Source: an uncultured Saprospiraceae bacterium (GTDB lineage: Bacteria; Bacteroidota; Bacteroidia; Chitinophagales; Saprospiraceae). From it: a stretch of 64,000 bases of DNA. Below, in pieces: positions 43,868 to 53,677 of this stretch. Position 1 is the stretch's first letter, and every line of letters begins with the position of its first letter. Below the pieces are notes generated by a model, which was not told where the DNA came from, searched no databases, and saw only the letters and a program-made list of their open reading frames with translations. The stretch is from NCBI GenBank assembly GCA_905480605.1, contig CAJQRD010000001.1, forward strand, positions 1 to 64,000. Direction: 5' to 3'. The position numbers and the translations under genes are program-made.

Positions 43868-45139
43868 TCAATTGGCAACTACAATTTTCTTATTGGTTTT
43901 TGCCCCAAGACCACGCACTTTTTCGGCGCGCTTTATCAAATTCCCAGAACCATTACTCAATTTCTTCATTGAATCATTGTATGTATTCTGAGCTGTTTGC
44001 ATTTGGGTTCCTAAGCGCTTCAAGTCTTCATGAAAATTCACAAACTTATCATACATTTTTCCTGCTTCAGAAGATATTTCCAGCGCATGCTTATTCTGCT
44101 TATCGTTTCTCCACATCGTTTCTACTGTCTTAAGTGTAGCCAACAACGTAGATGATGTTACGATAACAATATTCTTATCAAATGCATAGTTGTACAAATT
44201 GTTATCCATTTCCAAAGCAGCAATAAAAGCAGTATCAATTGGAATAAACATCATAACAAAATCTGGGCTCTCTATCTTATACAGATCATGGTAATTCTTC
44301 TTTGACAAGCCATCAATATGATTCCGTACAGCCAATAAGTGAGCGTGCTTGTGAACCAATGCCTCTTCATCTGATTCCGCATTTACAATTTGTTCAAAGG
44401 CAGATAGTGAAACTTTAGAATCGACAATAAGCTTTTTAGAATCAGGCAATTCTATGACAACATCAGGTTTCAACAACTTCCCTTCATCAGTTCTTTCTGA
44501 AATTTGCACAAAGTACTCTCGGTCTTTTTGAAGTCCTGACTTATCTAGAATAGACTCTAAAATCAACTCTCCCCAATTGCCTTGTTGCTTATAATTCCCT
44601 TTAAGTGCCTTCGCTAGGCTGTTGGCATCATTTGCAACCTTATCACTTTTTGCACTCAAGTACGTGATTTGTTCCTTCAACGATTGGTGACGTTTTACAG
44701 AATCCATATTTGACTGATCAACCTTCTCTTCAAATCTTTTTATTCTTTCTTTCAAAGGGCTCAAAACATCTTTCATTCCCTTGGCTTGATAGTCGGCCAT
44801 CGAGATACTTTGAGTTTTTAAAATACGATTTGCTATATTTTCAAACTTCTGAATTTGCTGGTCATTGTTACTTAACAAATCTTCGTACTTAACTCTCAAA
44901 TTCTTATACTCTGTTTTGATTATAGAATATTCTTGAAGATAGTAACTTACCTTTTCTTTTTCTTCCCGGACAATTGTGCGTTCTTGTGCAATCTCAGAAG
45001 TCAATATATCTTTTACAGAATTGACATGTGAAAGTTCTCGCTTCAATAACTTCGCCTGTCCCGTAAAATAAAAATACAAACAGCAGGCTACAATCAATGC
45101 AGAAAGTACTGGCATTAATATCAGATACTGATCTTCCAT
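43868..45139 (-). CDS. rmuC: DNA recombination protein RmuC
   Basis: A 423-residue protein with one N-terminal membrane anchor (about 7-25), a long coiled coil (about 30-180) and the RmuC domain (about 185-390). The domain has GNWGELILESIL, DGRxLKPDVVIELPD-like KLLKPDVVIELPDSKK and LIVDSKVSLSAFEQ. The D/E and K residues are those of its PD-(D/E)XK-like nuclease fold. In E. coli RmuC limits inversions at short inverted repeats. It is complete and monocistronic. Confidence 0.95.
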   Translation of the reverse strand: MEDQYLILMPVLSALIVACCLYFYFTGQAKLLKRELSHVNSVKDILTSEIAQERTIVREEKEKVSYYLQEYSIIKTEYKNLRVKYEDLLSNNDQQIQKFENIANRILKTQSISMADYQAKGMKDVLSPLKERIKRFEEKVDQSNMDSVKRHQSLKEQITYLSAKSDKVANDANSLAKALKGNYKQQGNWGELILESILDKSGLQKDREYFVQISERTDEGKLLKPDVVIELPDSKKLIVDSKVSLSAFEQIVNAESDEEALVHKHAHLLAVRNHIDGLSKKNYHDLYKIESPDFVMMFIPIDTAFIAALEMDNNLYNYAFDKNIVIVTSSTLLATLKTVETMWRNDKQNKHALEISSEAGKMYDKFVNFHEDLKRLGTQMQTAQNTYNDSMKKLSNGSGNLIKRAEKVRGLGAKTNKKIVVAN

Positions 45140-45368
45140 AATTTTAAGTTTTTGGTTTTTCTATCAAATACAATTTCAAAGTAAAGACTTACCGTGCAAC
45201 CTACCGGCACTGTAAAGTGACTTTTCCAATTATTAATACTATTTCACTCCTTTTTATTACCATTTCGTACTGTTTATCATACCCCAATGACAATTACCAG
45301 ACAAGATTATTCATTGAATTGATACAACTCAATTGTTTCATTCAATTCATTAACCAAATAACATCAAT
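45140..45368 (+). other. Promoter region between rmuC and a broken gene
   Basis: The 229 bp are AT-rich with imperfect AATTGA/TCAATT inverted repeats near 45318-45350. No gene is present. Confidence 0.4.
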
Positions 45369-45726
45369 ATGACCAGCCAAAACCTTACAGTCATTTTCTT
45401 CCTTTTGTTACTACTCACCTTTCAATTAAGCAAAGCAGTCATTATCCTCAATTGTTTGCATTTGCGAACTGGAAACTTTGACACTCCAATCAAAAGAAAC
45501 AGACAGGGAGTTAATTCTTGAAGAAACAACTAATGGTTTTACTTATGAATTTGTGCCCAATCAAATTGAAGTGCCTAACTAGGAATTAAAATTGGTAGAC
45601 ATAGAAAAAGAAGAGAATACAAAAATAAAAGATGAACCTATTCAAATTAAGAAAGACTTAGCCAAAAGAAAACTAAAAAAGCTGATGAATTTCTTCATCA
45701 GCTTTCTATATAATTATGAACTATAA
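45369..45726 (+). pseudogene. Decayed small secreted-protein gene (frameshift and amber)
   Basis: ATG at 45369 begins a good signal peptide (hydrophobic core FFLLLLLTF), but that frame ends at 45 codons. A +1 frame is open across the shift (tentatively near 45430-45500) and reads CICELETLTLQSKETDREL, then GFTYEFVPNQIEVPN. It ends at a TAG (45580-45582) and stays open beyond it until 45726. At least a frameshift and probably an amber codon are needed to explain it. I do not recognise the family. The tail overlaps the terminator hairpin of the next gene, so coding there is doubtful. Confidence 0.5.
45678..45705 (-). terminator. Terminator of the T9SS surface-protein gene
   Basis: AAAGCTGATGAA and TTCATCAGCTTT form a perfect 12-bp stem with a 4-nt loop. 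On the minus strand it ends in TTTTTT and lies 23 nt after the stop at 45729. Confidence 0.85.
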
Positions 45727-45728
45727 TT

Positions 45729-48700
45729 CTAATTTTTAATCATGCGCCCTGAAAGAACACTAGAGCTTAATTTGATTTCGTAAATAATCAAACCATAATA
45801 ACTCCCTAAGTCTTCAGAGTTGAATGTAATATTATTCTCACCTGTAATTACATCAACTGATTTTGTTGCAATCTTTTGACCTGTTATATCAAAGAAATTA
45901 ATTTTAGCATTCTCGTTTCCAAGAGCATTAAACGCAAGTTGAACACTTGAAGTAAATGGATTAGGATAAGAATTCACCTCTATGTTATCTTGTCTAACCA
46001 CATCATTAATGAATTCTACATTTATAGGTGAAGTCTCATTTTCTCCCTTGTAAACTTCTGATTTTAACTGCACATTATCAATTGAAATCACATTTGCTAC
46101 TGAAGTATTTTTAAGTGGTGTTACAGAAACTACAATGTCATTCAAACTACCTACTTCATCTGCAATAACTGAGAAGGTAATTGTATTGTCATTTAAAGCA
46201 TAATCAACACCTTCAACAAGGTCTTCATTTTCAATTCCCTCAAAAACTACACCTTCTCCTTTCAATACCAATTGATAGCCAAGTGCTTCATCAATATCTC
46301 CAAAATCCAATGTAATTTGAGTTAATTCATCCTTGTTTAATTGTTTGTTAACTACTTTTACATTTGATGATGCTGTATTTCTTTTTTCAACGTCGATATC
46401 ATTTCTAAAGCTATTGTTGTCTTCCGAAACATCACCTATTTTAATTCCTACAAAAAATTGCGACTTATCATCATACAATGAAATCAAGTCAGCAGTTTCA
46501 TTAATATTCCAAGGATTTGAAACATGCAACTCTTGATTGGCCTGAACAAATCTCCAACTGTGATTTTGTGGCAATTCATCATAAATGCCCAGTATCAATT
46601 TTCTAAGTTGCAAAACATCTATAACTGAAATACTTCTAGACTTATCAATATCTGCAGCAATCATTTTATATGGAGAATCAAATTTTTCAATTCCTAAAAT
46701 ATGCCGCTGCATAAGAATCAAATCTAAAGTACTTACACCATTAAGGTAGTCATCTCCAGAAACTGGTTTCAAATTATAATCTTGAAATTTCGACACATTT
46801 TCGAAAGCGTAGCTTCCATCAGCATCTGTAAGTGTTGTTAATTTTTGAAAATCAAATTCTCCATATTTCAAATCTAATAGTACATTGTCAATAGGCTCTT
46901 GAACTGTATTATTAACAGATCCCGATACCTCTACAATACTGCCAACATAGTTGGAACAGTCAGCTTGTATTGAAATTTCATCAATATCCCAAGCAGAGAC
47001 TAAAGATTCATTCCCAACTAAACAATAAGCCAAAAATTCAAATCTAAATACTGATGGCACTTGTACATTAAATTCAGGCAATGCTGCAAAGTTAAATATC
47101 TCAGATGACCAATCAAACGTTGTAGCATTATCGATCCTTCTATAAATTTCCTGACCATTTTTAAGTACTCGGACAGCATATCTTGTTGGATAATTATTTA
47201 GCCCTTCTGTACCTACGATCCACTGAAATTCTTGCGGCGCTCTTTCATAAAACTTTAAGCTTGTTAACTGTATCGCTTCTTGATCACTTGGATTTACAAC
47301 CACTTCAATAATCGTAGATTTTTCATCTCCTGCCAAATAATTACAATCATCAACAGAACTCACACACAATCCAACACCACCATTAACCCCTGGAGTACAT
47401 GAGTGTCTATTTAATTCCTCATTGGCCCTATAAAGAATCGATGCATTAAATTCTGCACACTCCAATGGCGATGGATACTCAGGAATAAATAAATCATAAT
47501 TAGAGGATTTACAATCATCCAAACTGTAGTACAATACAGATGATTCCTGAGTTACATTTAAAATCAAAATACTATCACAGCCTTGTTGTGTCGATAAGCT
47601 ATCGATAAACTGACCTGGTCCAGAAATGAACAAGCCATTAAAAAGAATCACTTCCCCATCAGCGATTAATGTATCTGTCTGTATTTCATAAGTCGGAAAA
47701 ACACTTCCAATAATTGAACAAATCACAGAAATTGTATCATTCATAAAATTCACATAAGTAACTGTAGCAGTGTACTGACCACTTTCAGAAACATTTACCA
47801 TATTAACATTATTGGCAATATTGACTCCATTTAAAGTCCAACTGATATCTAAAATTTCTGGATCGAGAACCTCCAAAGGTGTTTTATTAATGGTTAAGTT
47901 TAACGTGCCCATTTCGCCTTCACACCAATCAGTAGTGCCTTGTAAGTTACAAGACAACATAACCTCTGGCATGTCAACATCAACGATAATTGTCAAAATA
48001 CTATCACAACCATTTGCTGCAGTTAGAAATTGAGTATACGTACCATCAACATCATAAATTATACTATTTACTTCCAATGTCTGACCAAATTCTAAAAGTG
48101 TATCAATTGTAAAAGTCCCAGTTGGCTGCAATTCAAATTCAAAACCACATGTTGTTTCACAAATCTCACCTATTCCATTCTCCCAAGAAAATGATGCCAT
48201 ATAATTTCCACTCGCATCAATTGATATAAGCTCTGTTCCATTTCCAGAAACAATGCCTGGACCTGTCCAAGTCAAATTATTTATAGTTGAAGGGTTTGTA
48301 TCATCAGGACCAAATGTGGTAATCAATTCCAAAGTAACATCATCTCCCTCACAAGCTACTTCTATTCCAGCTACACTACATGAGTAAAAAGAAGGCAAGA
48401 AAAGCACTTCTGTATTCATGGTTTGTTGAGAGAACCACCAGGAGTTAATTGTATTTAAATTACCAAATCCTCCTCCGCTTTGTTGATTAAAATTAGTCCA
48501 CCCATGGCAAGGCAAACTACATCCCATCAATTGTACCTTCGGTTCACTAGTCCCAGAATCATCACTAATCTGACTGTCATCATAAAACAATAATGGTTCA
48601 GGTCCAGCTGGTCTCACGTTTGTAATAGCAAATCCATTTGTCATAAGCTCAGCATCATATATTGGAAAGTGATAAATTCCCTGAGCAAAAGACAAGGAGA

Positions 48701-49898
48701 TAGGAATTTGTGTTGTTGTTTCTTCAAGCAAAAGATTGCCCAAACCATCTCTACCATCCCAAGGCAAGCAAATTTCCTGACCGACATCAACTGCGCTTAC
48801 AAATTGTGATATCATTACGTCTGCAGTGCCTGGTGAAAAGACATTATCTTGACCATCAAAATCAAACAAAAGATCAATTTGACCTGATCTGGTGCTGATG
48901 AATTTTATACAATAATCTCCAATGTCACATCGAGAGACTCCGAGAATACTAATGTCTCCAGACTCAGCAGTTTTACAAATGTCTACAGGGTCATTTAGGA
49001 AAATAGCATATTCTGGTATCGCTGAGTTTATATCTTCACGACTTCGACGGTCTGAAGAAATATCGCCTGTATTTAACGTTCCAAAACTATTGAATGCAAT
49101 ATTAAAAGCAGCTGGTCTAAATCCAGAATTATTAAAATCAATTTGAGTTACAAAGGCTGCATCCGGATCCAATACATCTGGAGCACAAACATAAAACGCA
49201 CCATTGAACGGTCTATCTGGAAAACCAAAATCATTGATCGCAAATAATGCCCAATTGTAAGACCACAATCTTCCAGTCTTTTCATTTAAACTTGTTCCTG
49301 AATTTTCAACAACAGTAATATCCCAATAGTCAATTAAAATTGCCCCACTGCCATCTAAATTACTAAACTCAATGTAGTAATCCCCTGCAGTTGTCCACCC
49401 GCCGGATGTCAAGTCTAAGGCATTTACTTGAGTCGCATCGTATCCCGTTGGACCTACCAATTGCGAAGGTCCTGCCATTGCTTCATCCCAATTGTTGATA
49501 TTAGCAGAAATTCCTGTCACACGTGTAGGACCAAAAACAACATTGCCATTGGGGTCTAATATTCTATATACAAATTCTATTCTTGGAGGGTTTGCACTTG
49601 TCGCATTTAAATGACCCTCGCTAAATCCAAGTAAGATATTTTCTGCCAATGGATCTGAAATATGAATATGTAATCTGCTATTGACATTGGTATTATCAAA
49701 TGATGCGAAATCGTTAAATGTGGGATTACCTATATGAAGAGCGGCAACATCATTGGTCGATGTACCATCAATTATCGTATTGCCATTAGGCGCTAATTCT
49801 CTCGTACCCTCTCCTTTCAATGCAAAAAATCCGCTCAATGTAAAAAATGAAAGTATGAGCAAACGCATAGATATGCGCGAATTTCGATCGTAATTCAT
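45729..49898 (-). CDS. Large secreted multidomain protein with dockerin-type repeat and T9SS type A sorting domain
   Basis: A 1389-residue exported protein. A signal peptide lies within the first 30 residues; MRLLILSFF at residue 11 is the alternative start. The N-terminal half is made of beta-sandwich segments with Cys-containing strands. Repeats such as GCDSILTIIVDV and GCDSILILNVTQ (about 650-790) are of a kind often found in Bacteroidota adhesin-like proteins. At about 1050-1110 there is a dockerin-type pair of Ca-binding loops (STLDLILMQRHILGI, DIDKSRSISVIDVLQLRKLI). The last 80 residues, from NSYPNPF to SGRMIKN, are a T9SS type A sorting domain. It is thus exported through T9SS and attached to the cell surface or released. 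Its ligand is unknown. Confidence 0.87.
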   Translation of the reverse strand: MNYDRNSRISMRLLILSFFTLSGFFALKGEGTRELAPNGNTIIDGTSTNDVAALHIGNPTFNDFASFDNTNVNSRLHIHISDPLAENILLGFSEGHLNATSANPPRIEFVYRILDPNGNVVFGPTRVTGISANINNWDEAMAGPSQLVGPTGYDATQVNALDLTSGGWTTAGDYYIEFSNLDGSGAILIDYWDITVVENSGTSLNEKTGRLWSYNWALFAINDFGFPDRPFNGAFYVCAPDVLDPDAAFVTQIDFNNSGFRPAAFNIAFNSFGTLNTGDISSDRRSREDINSAIPEYAIFLNDPVDICKTAESGDISILGVSRCDIGDYCIKFISTRSGQIDLLFDFDGQDNVFSPGTADVMISQFVSAVDVGQEICLPWDGRDGLGNLLLEETTTQIPISLSFAQGIYHFPIYDAELMTNGFAITNVRPAGPEPLLFYDDSQISDDSGTSEPKVQLMGCSLPCHGWTNFNQQSGGGFGNLNTINSWWFSQQTMNTEVLFLPSFYSCSVAGIEVACEGDDVTLELITTFGPDDTNPSTINNLTWTGPGIVSGNGTELISIDASGNYMASFSWENGIGEICETTCGFEFELQPTGTFTIDTLLEFGQTLEVNSIIYDVDGTYTQFLTAANGCDSILTIIVDVDMPEVMLSCNLQGTTDWCEGEMGTLNLTINKTPLEVLDPEILDISWTLNGVNIANNVNMVNVSESGQYTATVTYVNFMNDTISVICSIIGSVFPTYEIQTDTLIADGEVILFNGLFISGPGQFIDSLSTQQGCDSILILNVTQESSVLYYSLDDCKSSNYDLFIPEYPSPLECAEFNASILYRANEELNRHSCTPGVNGGVGLCVSSVDDCNYLAGDEKSTIIEVVVNPSDQEAIQLTSLKFYERAPQEFQWIVGTEGLNNYPTRYAVRVLKNGQEIYRRIDNATTFDWSSEIFNFAALPEFNVQVPSVFRFEFLAYCLVGNESLVSAWDIDEISIQADCSNYVGSIVEVSGSVNNTVQEPIDNVLLDLKYGEFDFQKLTTLTDADGSYAFENVSKFQDYNLKPVSGDDYLNGVSTLDLILMQRHILGIEKFDSPYKMIAADIDKSRSISVIDVLQLRKLILGIYDELPQNHSWRFVQANQELHVSNPWNINETADLISLYDDKSQFFVGIKIGDVSEDNNSFRNDIDVEKRNTASSNVKVVNKQLNKDELTQITLDFGDIDEALGYQLVLKGEGVVFEGIENEDLVEGVDYALNDNTITFSVIADEVGSLNDIVVSVTPLKNTSVANVISIDNVQLKSEVYKGENETSPINVEFINDVVRQDNIEVNSYPNPFTSSVQLAFNALGNENAKINFFDITGQKIATKSVDVITGENNITFNSEDLGSYYGLIIYEIKLSSSVLSGRMIKN

Positions 49899-49980
49899 AT
49901 GTAGTTTATTAATTATATATAAAAATATATAATTATATCTACACCCTTTATTATTAAGCCTTTAAATATTAATTATTTAT

Positions 49981-50251
49981 CTAATAGCTTACAATTTTGT
50001 CCTGAATTACGTTTTCCCCGTATTTAAACTGTAAAACATATACTCCTGACAGATTTTGAACATCACATTTGTTATGAATTTCCAGCGTATGCGTTCCTTC
50101 ATATAAATGAAATATCGATTGCATTGTACCTTTCAACACATACCTACTCTTGGTCTCCATTTACGACTCGTTGCCAATTATCAATTTCAGCATCACCATC
50201 AAACACTTTAACATCACAGAACACTTCTTTTTCGCTAGGAATCAAAACCAA
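49981..50251 (-). pseudogene. Remnant of a second T9SS sorting-domain gene
   Basis: A minus-strand frame (50154 down to 49981) reads ...EGTHTLEIHNK, then QNLSGVYVLQFKYGENVIQ and ends IVSY. This is the closing beta-sheet of a T9SS type A sorting domain. The frame immediately upstream (about 50251-50160, one base out of phase) reads VLIPSEKEVFCDVKVFDG and fits the preceding strand region. The rest of the gene is missing and no start exists, so this is a decayed tail left next to a complete T9SS gene. It probably results from duplication and deletion. Confidence 0.55.
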
Positions 50252-50495
50252 TATTCAATATCTTGTAAGATATCGCCTTTCATCTAGTGTGCAGCACTAG
50301 AACCCAAGAAAATAAATTCAGCCGCAAAATCAGAAATATGCATCTAAATAATCGTGTAATACTAAATCTGTAAACCAAAGGAAGTTGCTTTATTTATATT
50401 TTGATTAAATATGTTAAATAAGGAATAATTACCAAAGAGCCTTTCGTCTATTTGACAAAGGTGTAATTTAGACTTACAGATTAGAAAAGAATGAT
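50252..50495 (+). other. Gap without genes before the B12 riboswitch
   Basis: AT-rich sequence with stops in all frames. It may include more decayed material of the T9SS remnant, but nothing I can support. Confidence 0.4.
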
Positions 50496-50503
50496 TACTT
50501 TTG
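50496..50503 (+). promoter_or_regulatory. -7 promoter element of the B12 operon
   Basis: TACTTTTG, an exact match to TAnnTTTG, directly before the riboswitch. No good -33 TTTG was seen. Confidence 0.6.
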
Positions 50504-50506
50504 CAA

Positions 50507-50705
50507 GACTTAGGTGTATCTAAAACAGTTTAGATACTTAAAAGGGAATCCGGTGTGAATCCGGGACAGTCCCCGCTGCTGTAAGCTTCATCAATGGCAA
50601 TTGCGATATACCACTGTTAATATAATGGGAAGGTGCAATTGTTGAAGTAAGTCAGAAGACCTGCCTCAGTATATTACTTAATTGACCTTCGGAGGAAAGG
50701 AGCAT
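50507..50705 (+). promoter_or_regulatory. Cobalamin riboswitch
   Basis: The conserved core is easily read: AAAAGGGAATCCGGTG, then GAATCCGGGACAGTCCCC, GCTGCTGTAAG (50540-50590), the CCACTG and GGGAAGG turn (50612-50634) and the B12 box AGTCAGAAGACCTGCC (50650-50665). A P2-type stem GTATCTAAA/TTTAGATAC lies just before. It senses adenosyl- or another cobalamin and lowers expression of the following receptor. There is no obvious terminator; ACCTT (50685-50689) can pair with AAGGT near the start of the receptor gene, so control of translation initiation is likely. Confidence 0.95.
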
Positions 50706-50738
50706 TGAAGTAGAAGCATCCGCTTAAGGTTAGCACCT

Positions 50739-52634
50739 TTGTGTTTAATCCTCTTCTATGCATTCCTGCGTCTGTTACAAAAAATTACTATCAGAATAAC
50801 GCTGATTATATTATTGACCCAACTATTCAGTTTTGCCAACGCGCAATCTGATACTATTGTTACGGATACTATTGGTATCAATGCTTATTATCTAAACAAC
50901 AGCACAAACCAAATCATTAAGACGGCAGAAATAATAAACAGTCTAAGCCAATCATTAGATAAAACTCTACAATCTCATTCTGGAATTTTCATCAAAACAT
51001 ATGGTGCAGGAAGTATATCTACGATCTCACTTAGAGGAGGATCAGCTTCTCAAACTATGATATCGTGGAATGGAATCCCCATCAACAATCCAATGTTAGG
51101 TCTCAATGACTTATCTCTTATTCCTATACATGCTTTTCAAAATATTCAGATTATAAAAGGTGGAAATACGGCCAAATACGGAAACGGTGCAATGACTGGA
51201 ATTATCGATGTCTCTAACCAACATAATCTGTCACAAAATATAAATGCAACTATCAACACCAACTATGGCAATTTCAATAAAAAATCACTAGGAGCAAAAC
51301 TGGATATCAATCATAAAAAACTAGCCATCCAAACCACATATCAAAATACAATTTCTGATAATAATTTTAATTACAAAACCTTGTCTGGAGATACAAAGGC
51401 ACAATCGCATGCCTATTTCAAAAGTGAATCGGCGACATTGTCTGCCTACTACTTTTTAAATCATCGTTCACACTTAAAGCTTAATTATTGGCATCAGAAT
51501 ACATTCAGGCAAATTCCACCAACAACTGTACAAACACGCAGCAAATCAGACCTTCACGATATCATTCACCGATACAACCTTAAATATGATTTCAACCAAT
51601 CAAACTTAAATATTAAAAGCAGTCTGGCCTACCTCGATGAGCAAAATAACTTTAGAGATTCTACCAATCTCATTTTTACAAACAATAAATTTAAAAGCCT
51701 GATTCATAAAACAGATTTTAATTATTTATCGAAAACAAATTTCGAAATTCTTTGGGGATATAACATCAATAGAACGACAGCACAAACTGCATTCTATGAA
51801 AAGGATCAGGTCTTAGTCAATACAGGGTTATATTCAGGAATTAATTACCAACATGACCGGAGCACATTCAATTTGATTTTTAGACAAGAATGGCATAGTG
51901 AATCTAAATTACCATTTGCCCCATCTATTTCATATGGACATGAACTAAATGACAAAAGAAATATTACGTTTAAAATATCGAAAGAATTTAGAGCACCTAC
52001 TGCCAATGAATTATTCTGGAGACCTGGTGGCAACGGTGACTTGAAACCTGAAATAGCATGGAGTCAAGAAATAACCTTTACACAAAAAGGGAAGAAAAAC
52101 AATAAGTTAACAGCAAGTCTATTTCATAGAAAAATTGAGAATTGGGTTTTATGGACTTTAAATGATTCACAGTTTTATCAAGCCACCAATATAGCCAGTG
52201 TTCGCAGTTATGGCATTGACATAAGCAATGTATATCAGTTCCAAACTTCCAAAACAATACATACAGTTATAGGAAATTATGCCTATGTTATAGCTGAAAA
52301 TTTAAAGTCAGTTTCTAGTCCAATTATCAATAAAGGAAGCCAACTTTTCTACAAACCCAAACACAAAATTACGCTTGACTATACCGCAAGTATTGACAAC
52401 TTGCATTTTAATATTAATGGTCAATATGTTAGCTCGACAATTGGCACATTGGGAGATCTAGCAGGCTATGAACTACTTAATTTGAATGTTAAAAAATCAG
52501 TCAACATTAAAAATCACAATGTGAATCTTTTCATCTCTATAAATAATTTATTAAATAAACAATATAGAGTCATTGAAAGACGACCAATGCCAGGTCGCCA
52601 TTTTGATATTGGCTTAAGTTTTAGTTTATCCTAG
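50739..52634 (+). CDS. btuB: BtuB-like TonB-dependent cobalamin receptor
   Basis: A 631-residue outer-membrane receptor placed directly after a cobalamin riboswitch, which identifies the ligand class. A signal peptide ends at SFANAQ. The plug (about 55-160) has the typical TISLRGGSASQTMISWNGIPINNP and IIKGGNTAKYGNGAMTGIIDV. The rest is a 22-strand barrel ending FDIGLSFSLS. It has no N-terminal carboxypeptidase-like domain, as in BtuB. No ATG suits the frame, so TTG at 50739 is the likely start. The out-of-frame ATG at 50758 encodes only 13 codons, which might be a leader peptide or chance. A DUF4465 gene follows after 21 nt. Confidence 0.92.
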   Translation: MCLILFYAFLRLLQKITIRITLIILLTQLFSFANAQSDTIVTDTIGINAYYLNNSTNQIIKTAEIINSLSQSLDKTLQSHSGIFIKTYGAGSISTISLRGGSASQTMISWNGIPINNPMLGLNDLSLIPIHAFQNIQIIKGGNTAKYGNGAMTGIIDVSNQHNLSQNINATINTNYGNFNKKSLGAKLDINHKKLAIQTTYQNTISDNNFNYKTLSGDTKAQSHAYFKSESATLSAYYFLNHRSHLKLNYWHQNTFRQIPPTTVQTRSKSDLHDIIHRYNLKYDFNQSNLNIKSSLAYLDEQNNFRDSTNLIFTNNKFKSLIHKTDFNYLSKTNFEILWGYNINRTTAQTAFYEKDQVLVNTGLYSGINYQHDRSTFNLIFRQEWHSESKLPFAPSISYGHELNDKRNITFKISKEFRAPTANELFWRPGGNGDLKPEIAWSQEITFTQKGKKNNKLTASLFHRKIENWVLWTLNDSQFYQATNIASVRSYGIDISNVYQFQTSKTIHTVIGNYAYVIAENLKSVSSPIINKGSQLFYKPKHKITLDYTASIDNLHFNINGQYVSSTIGTLGDLAGYELLNLNVKKSVNIKNHNVNLFISINNLLNKQYRVIERRPMPGRHFDIGLSFSLS

Positions 52635-52655
52635 AATATACAAACGATATAATTT

Positions 52656-53624
52656 ATGAAATCAATTTTTACATTATTATTATTGGTTGCGGGACTTGGT
52701 GTTTTCGCCCAAACAACAACAGACTTTGAAAATTTCAATATCGAAATTGACTCTTTCAACAATGGCTCGGATTTCTCTGGGGGATTTACTGCTGAAACGG
52801 TATTCTTTCCGAATACATTTACTGACTTTGGTACTTTCACCTCATGGGGAGGATGGTCGCTTTCAGGAATAACTGACAATACAACAGCTGGATTTTCTAA
52901 TCAATACAGCTGTATCTCAGGATCTGGTTATGACAACTCAATTGCCTATGCTGTTTCATTCAATCAATCACATATTGAATTGATAAACACTGCAGCTGGC
53001 AAAACAGCAGATGGTTTTTACATCAACAATTCTACATATGCATACTTAAGCATGTTGGAAGGGGATTCATTTGCAAAAAAGTTTGGCGGAGAATCAGGTG
53101 ACGATCCTGATTACTTTCTTTTAACAATTAAAAAATATCTTGATGGTCAACTATCAAATGACAGTTTAAATTTCTATCTGGCTGACTTTAGATTTGCTGA
53201 CAACAACGAAGATTTCATTGTCAATGATTGGACATTTGTTGACCTCAAACCATTAGGTGATGTTGACAGTTTATCTTTTTCATTGACATCTACGGACGTA
53301 GGTGCTTATGGAATGAACACACCTGGATACTTTTGTATGGACAACTTTACAACGCTTGACATTTCAACTAGTAACAAAGAGATTTTGGAAGCTCCAGTTG
53401 TAAGTGCATATCCAAACCCAACGATAGATCAAATTAACATTGATCTTGAAACTGCCACTGAAACATCAATTACAATTGTCAATCTGACTGGACAAATTGT
53501 AAGAAATATCAACACAAATAGTAACAAAATATTGATTGACGTACAAGACTTAAATACAGGAATGTACAACGTAATTATCAATCAAAATAAAAAATTCTAC
53601 AAATCATCATTTGTAAAATTGTAA
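52656..53624 (+). CDS. DUF4465 secreted protein with T9SS sorting domain (B12 operon)
   Basis: The protein has 322 residues, with a signal peptide (cleaved after VFAQ). The DUF4465 domain (about 25-240) has the marks FTDFGTFTSWGGWSLSGITDNTTAGFSNQYS and SYDNSIAYAV-like SGSGYDNSIAYAVSF. The T9SS type A sorting tail from SAYPNP to the end (about 250-322) places it on the surface. DUF4465 genes are recurrent neighbours of B12 riboswitches in Bacteroidota, where some have been linked to cobalamin binding. Capture of B12 for the receptor is likely but not shown by residues in this sequence. It ends before a strong terminator. Confidence 0.87.
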   Translation: MKSIFTLLLLVAGLGVFAQTTTDFENFNIEIDSFNNGSDFSGGFTAETVFFPNTFTDFGTFTSWGGWSLSGITDNTTAGFSNQYSCISGSGYDNSIAYAVSFNQSHIELINTAAGKTADGFYINNSTYAYLSMLEGDSFAKKFGGESGDDPDYFLLTIKKYLDGQLSNDSLNFYLADFRFADNNEDFIVNDWTFVDLKPLGDVDSLSFSLTSTDVGAYGMNTPGYFCMDNFTTLDISTSNKEILEAPVVSAYPNPTIDQINIDLETATETSITIVNLTGQIVRNINTNSNKILIDVQDLNTGMYNVIINQNKKFYKSSFVKL

Positions 53625-53629
53625 AAATT

Positions 53630-53663
53630 AAACCTTCTAGGTTTTTAGAAATCTAGAAGGTTT
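53630..53663 (+). terminator. Terminator of the B12 operon
   Basis: AAACCTTCTAG and its exact complement flank a 12-nt loop, followed by TTTATTATATT, 6 nt after the DUF4465 stop. Confidence 0.85.
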
Positions 53664-53677
53664 ATTATATTCATTCA

